The position numbers and the translations under genes are program-made. From positions 19,092,836 through 19,156,835 of the forward strand of contig NC_088805.1 in assembly GCF_011386835.1 (NCBI RefSeq): a DNA stretch of 64,000 nt, in the 5' to 3' direction. Shown here one piece after another: positions 34,455 through 46,405 of this stretch (its first letter is position 1; each line of letters begins with the position of its first letter). Below the pieces are notes generated by a model. That model worked only from the letters and a program-made list of their open reading frames with translations. It had not been told where the DNA came from and did no database searches. The stretch comes from Chrysemys picta bellii (lineage: Eukaryota > Chordata > Testudines > Emydidae).

Positions 34455-34670
34455 AGAATACAGGACAATGAGCCAGGACTCAGGAGTTCTATTCTTGGCA
34501 TTGCCACTGACTTGCTTTGTAATCTCTTCCTGGCTCAGTTTTCCTAAATGTTAAATGGGTGTTGTAATACACACAGAGTTCTCTCCCGCAGGCATGTTGT
34601 GGGAATTAACTTTTGTGAACCTTAGCTGAAAAATCCTATAGAAGTGCAAAACATTATTAATATTTATATT
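34455..34670 (+). mobile_element. MIR/CORE-type SINE
   Basis: 'agccaggactcaggagttct', 'gcattgccactgacttgctt', 'ctggctcagttttcctaaat' and a 3' attattaat tail follow the MIR-like order. Confidence 0.75.
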
Positions 34671-36289
34671 TTGCTTTTTCAAAAGATTTTGCTTGAGGTG
34701 AGTTTTCTCCCTCTACTTCTGCAACTTTATTATTAGCTGAAAAGCTTTTATTAAGCCTCAATGCATCCCCTTTTTTAAATTGAAGATTCCAAATACATAA
34801 TGAGATATGGTTACATTCGAACATTACTAATAATTATATATTAGAACAAAATAATGGAAAATCAGTTGCTTTTTTAAAACTTATCTGCCAAGCCCAAGGT
34901 CAGTGATCTGCATCTTCCCTCATGAAAGAGGATATGACAAACTCCTACAATGAAGCATTTTTCTGCGCTCCCTGTATTGATTTAGGTGCACAGGATGCCA
35001 TGAAACACAGTACCTGGCAGGTAAAGTCAATGTGGAGCTCATATTTTATTTTAAAATGTATGTATATTTGCAACCCGTCAATGCATGCATACATTCTTGT
35101 TGTTACTGGGAACCTTAAAGAGGTTTCTTCCATTAGGTGCAAAAGTTTTTAGTGCACCTTCTAAAACGTAGCAAATGAATAAAATGTGTATTGTAAGTGG
35201 AAGACATCTTAATGCAGTTTAAACTGTCTGTCTGTCTGTCTAAAGTTGATTTTTGTATTTGTTTCTTTTAAAACACAGAATTATCTTTTTTTTTATTTGT
35301 AAGGGAAACATTCTCTCCTCAATATGCCAGGTGTTCTGCTACAAAAGTTTTAAATATTGTGACAAGAGCACACCTCTAAATCTTTTTTGCTCAGATTTTA
35401 GAAAGCTTCCTTAATCAATTAAAACTGTATGGAGAGGTAACAAGTTACCAGCATGGACGTTTTTAAGCAAATTAGAGCATGCAATATTAGAACAGACTAA
35501 TAACTCCACTAATCCGGTGAGCATGCCCAGTGTGAAATATTTGTTCTTAGAATCCTCAGCAATCTCAGGCAGAGCTGGGTGCTAGTGCAGCTAATACATG
35601 TTCTGAGCCTTCCCCATGAGCCTGGATTTATTAATTATCACAGGAATGAGGTTTTACATATTATCCAATAGAGATATCCATCAGAAGTTTTGGTATTACT
35701 AAGGCTCTCATCCTGCAATAAGGTCCACATAGTTGGAGGTATCTGCCCCTATAGTGCAGGATCAGGGTCCAAATTTTCACCAGCACTTAATGGGCAGAGG
35801 CTCTTTAGCTAATTCCTCTTTCTTCTATTGCTCATCGTCCCCCCCAATAAAAATAAACCTAGTGTGGTATTAGACTGTGAGGTTAGATCATGCTTGAATA
35901 CAGTGCACTCACAACAGGATTACATTTATACAGATAATCTTAACATAGAGGCACTATACTTTCATTGCACCTTATCCGTTTCTTATTATTTTGTTTGGAA
36001 AAGGATAGAGAGGAAAGATGGATTCAAATGAATTAAATAGTCCCAACAGAAAAGAAGAATGATTGATTCTGGGGCAATATGGCATGTTTTCCCCCCCTGC
36101 AAGCATAAATGAAACCTATGGTCCTTAGCAATTCCAAAATGCCCATAATAGCAGAAATCAGTATCAGTATGCAAAATGAGTCCATCAGGCTAATCATCAT
36201 TGGCTTTGGATAAGTTGCCTTAGGAACTACCTTATTGAAGAATGTGAGAAACAACAGTACCAAAAGGGTAAGATGAGGAGAGAAGGACA
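34671..36289. other. Unique non-coding sequence with a short microsatellite
   Basis: A (tgtc)n run lies at 35225-35240. A diverged 'ctcatcctgcaataagg' repeat lies at 35703-35775. No exon was recognised. Confidence 0.4.
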
Positions 36290-36346
36290 ATTTATTACTG
36301 GGTAACTGTTTGTTTTTTTCTAAAGAAGATCAGCATACCAAAGAAC
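36290..36346 (+). repeat. 57-bp dispersed direct repeat, copy 1
   Basis: From atttattactgggtaactgt to cagcataccaaagaac this is repeated at 38081-38137, differing by two single-base indels in the central T-run region. The sequences beyond each end do not match. No known repeat family was recognised. Confidence 0.75.
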
Positions 36347-36654
36347 TTGGATTCGTCTTTCAAAGAGATATGCCCAGTAACGTGAAAGGTTGTAATATAC
36401 GCTACATGAGAGAGAATACATAAATCACTATAAAATTCAGCATGATTAATATATGATTAGCTAATGTTTGTACAATGCTTTGAAGATGTACAGTGCTAAT
36501 TAGAATTTCTAGATTGGTCTGGTTTATGCCCCACTGCAATCCAGATCAGGAAATAAAAAAAACTGCAGAAATTTATACAGACTGCCCAAAGATTGAAGAA
36601 CCCATGAGACATTATTAAACATTCTAAAATTAAAGTGGATAAATAAATAAAAAT
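36347..36654. other. Unique non-coding sequence
   Basis: No feature recognised. Confidence 0.4.
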
Positions 36655-36690
36655 AAGAGAGAGAGAGAGGGCGGGGGGGGGGGGGGGGGG
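36655..36690. repeat. (GA)n followed by an 18-base G-run
   Basis: agagagagagagagggc leads into 18 consecutive G at 36673-36690. A run this long is assembly-prone and its true length is uncertain. Confidence 0.85.
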
Positions 36691-38080
36691 AGTAGTTAGG
36701 GCATTACTGAAATTAGTTAGGAAATTAAAAAAAACCAAAGCTGATAATACTGACAGATGCTCTGATCCAACTCCCAGTAAAGCCAACAAAAAAGACTCCT
36801 ATTAACTGCAACTGGAGTTTGATGGAGGCTTCTAACTCAAAGCACATATAGTAGAAAGGGAGAAGCTTAATGCCCGGATTCCGGATAGCCCTTAAGCATG
36901 TGCTTAATTTTAAGTCCAGGCTTAAGACCCACTGACTTTAGTGGAATTTATGCAAATACTTAAGCAAATTCCTGAATTGTGGCCTAAGGGACAAGACAAC
37001 AATATTAATTTTGTTCTGTTTTACAGTGTTCAGTGGAGAAGATGCAATGGCTGTGGTATAGATGGAGATGCCGGGGGAGTGGAGAGAAAGAGAGAAGGAA
37101 ATCCACTTTAGTCTTCATCTTAAAATCAGAATCCAAATCTGAGACATGAAAAGAAGAACAAAAGTGTAATGAGGTGACATGGATAATGTGTACTGTTCAG
37201 TGACAGAAGCTTACAATGCAGCAGCTGACGAAAAGGTAAGATAGTAACTGTACAAACAAATAATGAAGCGCATGAAAAAGAGAAGATAGAAAGACACAAG
37301 TATGTGTATGAAAGAGTTGAATAAGTAAAGTCATTTATGGTAAAAATTCAGTCTGTATACAATGATTCGCATGTGACCAATACACAGTGCAGAACAGAAA
37401 TAGAATGACATCCAACAGAGTGATGTTGACTCTGCTACCGATCTGGCCTTTTCCTGCTTAATTAAAGCTGCTGAACACTTGAGCTGGAAAACTGTAATCC
37501 CCATTAAAGTGTCATTTTAGCTGTAGGTGATCAGACCTTTCAAGCTAAACTAAGTAATTATGCTAGCAGGAATTGTGCGTAGTATTAATGCTACCATAGG
37601 AAAGGCATAAATGTGCAGGCAGGAGCACCATCAATAGAGAATCCTAGTACAGAGTAACACTACTTAACACACAAGGAAAAAAAGTAGTTTCAGCTGTAGG
37701 TACATCTTCAGTACCACTAGGCCAGTACTTACAGAGTACTGAGTGCCACGCAGAGAAGGGTAATATAGCTCTCCTGTTGTGTACTTGAGCATAAATACAA
37801 TAGATTGGATAGACTGGCATCTGGGAATAAGGAATGCATATAATGGTAATTCACACCTAGGTAAATCATGAGTTTGCTATAACCATCAAGTTTAAATGTA
37901 GCAGTAGAGAAGGCTCAAAGCAATGAAACACCCATCACGTGAATGTGTACGTAAATTATCATCAAGGCACAGAAATGCAGGTAGTGGTCTATAAAATTTA
38001 AGTTGGCTTTATACTGCTCTGCGTTCTAAGGAAGAAGAAATGTGACCCATGAAAATCTTAGCAATACAGAAAGTGTGGAG
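36691..38080. other. Non-coding sequence between the two 57-bp repeats
   Basis: A diverged 'cttaagcatgtgcttaattt' type interspersed repeat is at 36865-36995. A compact, complex block at 37425-37575 ('ttcctgcttaattaaagctg', 'cattaaagtgtcattttagc') has the look of a conserved element. No coding feature was found. Confidence 0.35.
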
Positions 38081-38137
38081 ATTTATTACTGGGTAACTGT
38101 TGTTTTTTTCCTAAAGAAGATCAGCATACCAAAGAAC
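38081..38137 (+). repeat. 57-bp dispersed direct repeat, copy 2
   Basis: Second copy of 36290-36346, 1791 bp further on and in the same orientation. Confidence 0.75.
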
Positions 38138-40351
38138 AAAGATCATTTTAGAGAATACATTTACATTTAGAGCTTAGCAAATTCCTTTATGAACCAACTT
38201 CAAAAAGACTATTCAGCGGCACAGGAAGATGGGGGTACATCATAGATGCCTGTTGATTAGAAGGCATGCTGTAATGAAGCTGAAGCCATATTTAACCACT
38301 CATCCTAGAATGCTTGAGTTACTGAAAAGAAGTTAAACAGAAGAAAGCCAAAACAAAGCAAACCTTCTAATTAGTGTTAAAATGAAACAAAGACACTTTC
38401 TTATTAAGTAGGTTGTACATTTTTCCATCCTGTGTTCTTGCAAAGATGACTAGGACAATTACTCACACAAAGCATAAAAAAAGATGCAATTCCGAGCTAT
38501 TTACAACTCTTTTCCAATTGTTTTTTTAAAACCAGCATCTGCAGCAATACATATTTGTAGCAAGTATTTAGAATGAAATATTTCACAAAGTACTTCAGCA
38601 CTTCTTTGAGTATTTAATTTATCTGACATAAAAGAACAAGAGTATAGCATTTTTCAGTAAGTGGATGTAAAATACGCATTGCATGGATCCCTATAATTAA
38701 AAAAACAGCAAATCATTGTCATTAATGCACAAGCAAGATCATAAATGAATACATTATTAAGTCCTACTGAATTAATGTTTAACTGCAATAGAGTTGAAAT
38801 TGAATGAGGCAATTAATCAGAGTAAGAACTGGGAAAAAAAAAAAAGCTGCATCTGTCTCACTTTGAATACATTCAGCTGAACGACCTTCAAAACAGTACT
38901 GTCAATCAAAGCATGCCGCCCACTGATTTGACAGTCCTGGTGCCACCACAGAGGGAAAGTTTAGTCAGTGTAACAGATACAAGCTTTCACTCTGAGTCAC
39001 TTCGGGGGTACATGTCACCCTAAGGGAATAGAACATTGTCTCTCAGGGGTCTCATCTCTATCTGAGCTTTCATGATTTTATGAGAAGATCATGCCAGTTA
39101 CAAATGTGAACTACATCTGCTCAAAGATTCAAGAAAATGAAACTGAGGGAGCTGACATATATTAATTATAAGTTTTAGAGGCTTAATGCTCTTCACCATC
39201 TACAGTAACTGAAAAAATTCTGTTCAGAAGCTTTTGTTCCAGGGATTGTTCTTTGATCATCCAAAATATGCTAAATTCCTTTCTTCCTTGTCAATCTTAA
39301 ATTCCATAGTGGAATTTTCTTTAATGGGATAATTAAACTCTCTGAGATTCCTGATTGCTCTAAAAGTCCAACATACTCTTATTTCAATTTATTTTAAAGT
39401 TGCCCTATTTAGATTAATAAATTGTAAAATACTATTAATGACCCTTGTGCTAGCTAAAGCCTTTAACCATTCTCCACATGTAATAGTAAATATTTTAAAA
39501 TATTATGATAAATCTTCTGTTCCACTGTACTACTAGCTGAAGCAGAGAGACCGTCTTTGGGACTTTTCTTCCATATGCAATTATGAAAGCTAAACTATAC
39601 TTAAAACTTTTGAAATTCTATTGGTATTTTTGTTTCAAATTCTTAAGCGATAATTATCAATTTGATACAGATTTTGTTTTGTTTTGTTGGTTAAAGCAAA
39701 TGAGCTGCAACTCTTTCAAGTTGTAATTGTTTCCCCCTACAATGAATTGCTGGAGAGACTGGCATGAAGGTAATCAGCATATTCATTTCCTTTCTTAACT
39801 GCATTGAGGTTTAGGTTTAGGACTTGCCATTGAAAATGTCTGCTCTGGGGTTTGTTGGTGAATTAATAATGATTAAAACTGTAGATAAGTTTGCCAGACA
39901 TTTAAACTGTGGTTATCAAGTTCCTATACTCCTACATTCATACCAATAGTCCATTAAACACCTTGTATTATCTTTGCAGTGTACAGTAATTTGACATTTT
40001 GTATAGTAATAGCTTACTTCAGCAAAAAGGCATGCAGAATAGAATTACCTCTCTATTTCCCCCTTAACACTAGCAATTACATTTTCTTTTTCTTTTCTTT
40101 TATGGCGCATAAAGCAGGTGGTGTCACCAATGCCAGCTGATTTTCTCTGGGGGGGCCAACATGGATGTGTCTATGATACAGTGCCCTTACTCATATTGCC
40201 TAAATACATCAGACGGGGACTGCAATGTCTCATAAGATACCAACGCACTCATGTCACTGTAATGGTATATGCTCTATTCTGTGTCTCTGTTTTGTATCTC
40301 TGAAGCCTCCCTCGCATAGACTGCCGTAGTCTGATGGCCTAGAATAACACT
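38138..40351. other. AT-rich unique non-coding sequence
   Basis: Around 38690-38960 there is a repeat-free block with 'aggcaattaatcagagtaag' and 'gtactgtcaatcaaagcatg', plausible as a conserved element. No exon was recognised. Confidence 0.35.
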
Positions 40352-40650
40352 CAGGTAACGCCCGCACTACAAGCTAGGGATGTGATTTCCCAGCTCACGT
40401 ACACATACTTGCACGAGCCTTATGAGTACGAGTATGAGTATAAATGGTAGTATAGCCATGGTAGGACAGGCAGCAGCAACATGGCTTAGCCATACCAGTG
40501 CGTACCAACCGGGTGCATGCAGGTTTATACTTAGCACGGCTAAGCTGTGTTGCAGCTGCCTGTGTTACTGCGGCTACACTACTATTTATACTCACGCTAG
40601 CGCTCATTGAGCCAGTGTATGTCTACAGAAACGGGGAATCCCACCCATAG
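40352..40650. mobile_element. MITE with long imperfect inverted termini
   Basis: The left end ('cgcactacaagctagggatg','cagctcacgtacacatac') and the right end ('gccagtgtatgtctacagaa','acccatagctcagacgtagc') are inverted relatives over roughly 60 bp. The interior has repeated tagccatg/taagctgtg motifs on both strands. Same MITE type as 59003-59310 by texture. Confidence 0.55.
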
Positions 40651-41455
40651 CTCAGACGTAGCCTATGCGTAGAACTCAAATATATAACATAGGAAAAATC
40701 AAAGAAGAGGAACACAATGGAGACAATCTTCATTGTCACAGATTCTGAAACATCACATAAAATTCACTTGGAAAGGTATGATGTTGCCAGTACTCTCCGT
40801 GCAGCAGAGGGAACTATTGCAGATGAAGAACATCCAAGCCATAGGTTGGCATATGGAGACATTTTTGCATCATTGCAAAAATATCATCTACTATCCAAAT
40901 GCTTGATATGCAAGATAGTGAGTAAACTCAACTCCCGTTGAAGTGAATGGGAGTTGAGGACACTCAGGACAGAATTTCTGGAAGGATTCACCAACCACAA
41001 TTAGGGCCAGATTTTCAAAAGAGCTCAGAATGTTCCATGCAGAGCTCTTTTCAGAATGTCCGTCCTTAAGCATCACAACAGCTCGACTTAGTGCAGTGAG
41101 TCTGCTATAAATATGGGTTTGAGGGGAACAGGAAGATTAGTGTCAATGACTGATGGGTTTCCTTGATCTTTTACAGCTCAGGGACCTGATCCAAAGCCCA
41201 CTGAAGTCAACAGAAAGACTCAGTTGACTTGGGATCAGACCTTGGCGCATATGACTTCCTGAACAAGAGAAAGTCCTTAGTGCAGTCCTCTTGAAAACAG
41301 TAAGGCTAAGATTTCAAAGCTGCCCACGGAGTTTGGATGCTCTATTCCCACTCAGCTGAATAGAGAATTTTAACATCAAGAGAGTGGCCCCTATTAATTT
41401 TAGTAACTGTGGATGCAAAAGCAAAGATGACGACATGACGTGATGTATGAGTGAC
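40651..41455. other. Non-coding sequence with short palindromic repeats
   Basis: 'aactcccgttgaagtgaatgggagttg' at 40930-40956 forms a hairpin of the 'ccattgacttcaatggg' type. A related piece is at 41185-41250. No exon was recognised. Confidence 0.4.
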
Positions 41456-41467
41456 GTCATATTTCAA

Positions 41468-41666
41468 AAAGAAGAACAGGAGTACTTGTGGCACCTTAGA
41501 GACTAACAAATTTATTAGAGCATAAGCTTTCGTGGACTACAGCCGAAGTGGGCTGTAGTCCACGAAAGCTTATGCTCTAATAAATTTGTTAGTCTCTAAG
41601 GTGCCACAAGTACTCCTGTTCTTCTTTTTGCAGATACAGACTAACACGGCTGTTACTCTGAAACCT
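41468..41666 (-). mobile_element. Fold-back SINE with a perfect 79-bp hairpin
   Basis: On the plus strand the body runs from aaagaagaacaggagtactt to tcgtggactacagcc. After a 6-bp loop (gaagtg) it is followed by its own reverse complement, and then by the inverted head (gcagatacagactaacacgg, ending ctgaaacct). Arms 41466-41544 and 41551-41629 pair over 79 bp with no mismatch. A 12-bp direct repeat gtcatatttcaa (41456-41467 and 41667-41678) flanks the unit. The normal SINE 3' end is absent. Confidence 0.9.
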
Positions 41667-41678
41667 GTCATATTTCAA

Positions 41679-43254
41679 GTTGATAAATAAAACCATATTT
41701 GTTCTATATAAATAGTTATATTGTCCTAATGAACAAGTATCTAGGCACCATTTTATGTAAGAATTATGTTAAAGCAATAATAGAACTGAAATTATTATAT
41801 CCAATTGCTATTAGGACCCAAATGTGTGACTCTCTTCACATATGCAGAAGGCATGTTGGTGTGGATAATCATAGCATGGCAAATTCAGAAAGCTATAGGA
41901 ACAGAAGTTTTGATCTTCATAAAATCTATTGAAAAGCTGCCAATAACTGACTCTCTAAAGCAACAACATGGGTTAAAAGGGACCCAGTCTTAACAAGGAG
42001 AATAATTCACTCTATTTAATGTAGAAAGACAGAGAGATATAAAGTGACCTATTGTGTGCCTTCAGTCCAAGCCAGTCGTATTTATTAATGAGTGGTCATG
42101 CTATGCACACTGAACATGTAGCTCTTTAGATCTCATAGCAAAGACACAGAGTGAAATGGATTCAAAACTAGAAAGTATTTCAGTGGGGAACTTCAGATTG
42201 TGTCTCTTGAGAAAAGCAATTCCCAAAATAATCTAACTCTCCTGTCCTATGAGATTCACATCAGATAAAGATTCTTTCACTTTAAGGACAATGGAAATTC
42301 GCTTTTCCACTGAAGGGCTTAAAAAAAAAAAAGCTTTAGAAGTTATTCCCCCAGATATATTTCCAGTGCAACAATATTTTGTCAGGATGCTGGCCTCTGA
42401 GATCTAGACATATGTTTCTGGGTAAGCCTGTGTGTGTCCATTCAGCCCTTTTCTAATATACAACTGTATAATCTAAAAGTAAACTTGAAAACCTCATTGG
42501 AATTGTCTAACGACAGAGGATGCAGTTTTCGATTAAAACTTCATAATGGAAGAGCACAGTAAAAAGGAGCCATTGCTATGTATTAGTGATTCCACTTGGG
42601 TTGCTCAGTACAAGATAGAGCACTCTTTAATAAAGTGATGTGGAAATCACACAAGCAAAGGTTTTTCCCGGTATCATGATAAAATAGCTAATCAGCACCT
42701 GAATGCAAACGAAAGCATTAACAATACCAACTAATTGCAAGCATGGCTAATTGACCCAATTCATAAGGAGGAGGACTTAGGGCTCCTACTCCCACTGAAG
42801 TTAATGGCAGACGATTTGTTTACTTCAGTGGGGATGGGATTGGGTCCTATGAAGAAGGGGGGGGGAGGAGAATAAGAAAGAAGACAGCATGAAGGAGGAA
42901 GAAACAGGAGCAAGAGAGGGGAGAATTCACTAACACACAAATCCACAAGATAAAAATCAACAAAGCAATTAAGCTTCAACAAAAACAAGACAGTTTTTTT
43001 TTTTTTTTTTTTTACAATGTGAATGTTAATTACTGTGCTTTACAGCGGAGATAACAAGAGGATTTTAATGCCTAGCATTTTTCAAACAACGACATGAAAA
43101 ATTCATGAGCAGGGGAGACCTTGGTTTTGAGCTTCAGTTTTCTTGTCAAATATTTCAGCTCCGGAGGTCTTTGGGAAGGTTACACACCAATATTCAAGTC
43201 TAAAAGATGCCTGTCAACTGGAAGTAAAAGCAACAGGAATTTTATAAGCTGCAT
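41679..43254. other. Unique non-coding sequence with a poly-T tract
   Basis: A 20-base T-run at 42994-43013 precedes a complex block at 43014-43180 ('attactgtgctttacagcgg','gctccggaggtctttgggaa') that could be conserved. A (g)n run lies near 42858. No exon was recognised. Confidence 0.35.
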
Positions 43255-43348
43255 AAAGCAACAGAGGGTCCTGTGGCACCTTTGAGACTAACAGAAGTAT
43301 TGGGAGCATAAGCTTTCGTGGGTAAGAACCTCACTTCTTCAGATGCAA
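43255..43348 (+). mobile_element. Headless SINE body
   Basis: Starts at aaagcaacagagggtcctgt and ends at cttcttcagatgcaa, the normal 3' end. A short duplication (ctgcat, 43249-43254 and 43351-43356) flanks it. It begins at the head/body junction used by the other copies. Confidence 0.82.
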
Positions 43349-43356
43349 GCCTGCAT

Positions 43357-44714
43357 GTGACCCTGCCAATGGTATTTTCACTGGCCAACAGCATCTTGGT
43401 AATGGTTACTCATCCCAGTTTAAAAAAAAAAAAAAAAGAACCAAAGAGCCGATCTTACAGGGAGTTGAGCACCCTCAGCTCCAATATGTCCACATTTATT
43501 ATGAATAGCTTGTTTTACGCTAGGAATAAATGTCATAAAATCAACATGAAAATTCAAATACAGGTTATTTTCTATGGCTGAGTTTCACCCTTGTGCAGAG
43601 GGCCAGCAAAAAGTCTTTAGTATAACTTAGACAGTACACAGGAGTTTTGCCAGGCCCTGGCACTGGACTGAACTTCACCCTACATGAGGGTTGGGTGAAG
43701 ATCTTGCCAAGTTTGGCCCAGAAGCCGATAAAAATTAAAGAATCTACTATTCTATATTAGTCATATACATGCTGCTTGCTTTAGGTCAGTCCTGCATTTA
43801 TTGAAACTCAGGTAAGATTTTTTTTTTAAGGGTTAGAAAAAATTATTTGCTGTGTGTTGACACCTAGGTCAAGGATAGATCCAGTGCCAGAAAAGTAATA
43901 CCATTTAGCTGGCTAACAAGAAATAAGAATAAGACAAAAGCTTTTGGATCTTGTGAAATTCCTTCCCCTGCCTCATCAAAACCACTACAGCAGCAAAAGG
44001 AATTTGATGAGCTCTTCAAAGCCTGAACACTCCACATATTCTTTCTTTCCTTGTTTAACAACACAGAACCCTTACGTGTGTTACTAAAAATGATTCCTCA
44101 AATCAAAATCTTCACTCCACCCTTGCCCCAAGCCTTTAAAAAGGATTTATTTAACTTCAAAACTGCCAGATCTCTTGGAATATAGATGCTTATATAAAGA
44201 TAATACTGTATACTAAATGCATTGCATGCATAATGTGTGCATCCAATTCTTAACTTAAGCCTTTATCCTGCAGTGATCTCGGTACAGGTGCAGGGATTCA
44301 CCCACACAGAGCTCATTGCAAGATCAGGACCTTAGCTGGTTAATCCAAAAATTGCCTCAAATTCACTGCTTCAAAAATATTGGTAATCTAGCCTTTTTAG
44401 TAAAATAACACGAAGAGCTGATTTACTTGATAATTAAATTCCTAGAGTTAGACAAGAACCTACAAATAAAAAACAACCCACTTGCCAATACCAGACAGAT
44501 CAGTGAATGGACCCAAAAGGTCAAATGGCTTGATTCTGTCTTGAAGTGCTACTGTAGAAGTAAGCTATTAACTAGAGCATGACATAGAAATCCCTAACAA
44601 TGTGTCACGAAGCATATTGGTGTATTGCATATCTGTGCTTAGTTCAGAATGCTTAATTTCATTAACACGCTGCTACTGTTTGTGGTGTAAGACTCCTGGA
44701 GAGGTTCTCTCTCG
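43357..44714. other. Unique non-coding sequence
   Basis: An A-run at about 43421-43437. A diverged 'cctttatcctgcagtgatct' repeat is at 44255-44345. No exon recognised. Confidence 0.4.
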
Positions 44715-44995
44715 GTGTCAGGATCACCAATCCTAAAGGTCCAAAAATCATGAATCAGCCCCCCACCCCCACCCGCAGGAGTCAGATTAGTTTAAAAATA
44801 ATGAGATTAAAAATAAATAAATCTGGGGGTTGTTTTATTTCCCTTCTGGTTTTTGAGTCTTATATATTCGTGTCATGTGTTCAAGTTTCTCCTTGCAATC
44901 ATCAGGAGAAGAGCATTATATATATTAAAAAAAAAAAACATGAAGAATCTCACATAATCATTTGTTTCCAGGAGCTGGCGCTTTAAGGTAAAACA
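44715..44995 (+). repeat. Interspersed repeat of unresolved class
   Basis: The sequence 'aaaaataatgagattaaaaa', 'tctgggggttgttttatttc', 'ccttctggtttttgagtctt' and 'ggagctggcgctttaaggt' matches a repeat I recall as abundant in reptile genomes. I cannot give it a class, and no terminal repeats or target duplication were seen. Confidence 0.5.
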
Positions 44996-46154
44996 CAAAA
45001 CATCCTGAGAATTAGCAACATGGTAGTTGCTAATTTAAGAACATTTTCCAATAATGGAATTTCTTTTATTAAATATTTATTTAAAATATTAGATACTGTA
45101 TGTGGAAGGGAGACTGCAGTGTACTTGCTGGAGCAGGAGGCTCTGCAAACTCTCATACCTTAATTAGATGAGTGGGGAAATAATGTTTAATAAATGCTTC
45201 CTTTTCCCAAAAAGTGAATTGGTCATTGAAATTAAATAGGTGTTTAAAAAAACCCCAAAGATAAAGAGTTTTAAAACACTAACTAATCATCCTTCCACTC
45301 ACAATAAGTCAGAATTGCACTGTCATGGCTCTTGTGATACCGCCATTTCATTAGTTCTTCCTAGCTAGATGGGACCTGATTTTCACACCACAAGCAGAGA
45401 AAAAGCCCCTTTAATTCCCCCCGCCCCCAAAGAAAAAGCTTTCAGCCCTTCTTTATGTATCATAAAGAAGCATAATAAGACATAAGCATGTTTTCCCCCT
45501 CCTTTGTAGGTCACCTCTGATTAATATGGTCCCAGATACTGAAAGATAGTTGCTGGTAGGTATAGAAAACATGTTAACCAAGGGAGAAGAAAGTGCGTGA
45601 GCTGGTTTCACCAACTCCTTATCTCAGGCCAATGACAAAGTAAAAGCAAGTGCATTTAACCCCAACATGTTTCTCTTAAGTACCCATACTAGACATTTTC
45701 TGTCATTCTAACCACTGTATGCTTTCAGCTAACCACACTTTCTGCTCTCACATTGCAACATTGAGCCTCTTGGAGTTCAAACACAGCATTTGTAACCAAC
45801 CACTCTAAGCTCTTCTGAGTGCAACAAGCCTGAGTATTGTTCCCCCCACCTGTTCTTATCCATGGGCCATCCCCTGTTTGCATGCAGGCATACACATGAA
45901 ATCTCATGCTATTTGGAACACAATTTTTTGTTCCATATGACATTTTACAGAGAAGGGGCTTGGCTGCAAAATTATGGCGATAGAGTCTCATCTGCAATCC
46001 ACACGTGTGGGGTGCAACTGAGTGGAGATGGGTCAGAGGCAAAGTAGTTATTTGTGGTTCACTGATACTGAGGATGTTTCTACGCTGGTCTGTTCCCTGG
46101 TGTAAAATTTTACCAGCTACCTATAGCTGCCAAATGCCATTGCACCACAGGGGG
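44996..46154. other. Unique non-coding sequence
   Basis: No exon was recognised. Overlapping small frames at 45725-46047 on both strands show no domain. Confidence 0.4.
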
Positions 46155-46405
46155 TCCATCTATCTATTTTAGGTACTTATAAAGCCCACATTAATGCAGT
46201 CTCTGAGGACCTTGCAATCTTTAGTTTATTTATTTTCAGGTGCGGAAGGGAAGTGCTATTATCCCATTTTACAGATAAGGAACTGAGGTCCAGAGACATT
46301 AAATGGCTTGGCGCAAGGTCACGCTAGAAGTTTATGGTGGAACAGGGTACTGAATCCGGATCTCCCAAGTCCTAGGCTAATGTCCTAGCCACTGGACCAT
46401 CTTTC
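46155..46405 (-). mobile_element. MIR/CORE-type SINE
   Basis: Antisense landmarks: 'cccattttacagataaggaa', 'ctgaggtccagagacattaa', 'ggcgcaaggtcacgctagaa', 'aatccggatctcccaagtcc' and 'gtcctagccactggaccatc'. The last resembles the antisense of a tRNA-like promoter head. The best preserved MIR copy on the minus strand. Confidence 0.82.

Noticed and set aside
41466..41629. Assembly artefact as the cause of the 79-bp hairpin
   Set aside because: A perfect 12-bp target duplication on both sides and a second hairpin of the same design at 6031 argue for a real insertion, though reads are needed to be sure.
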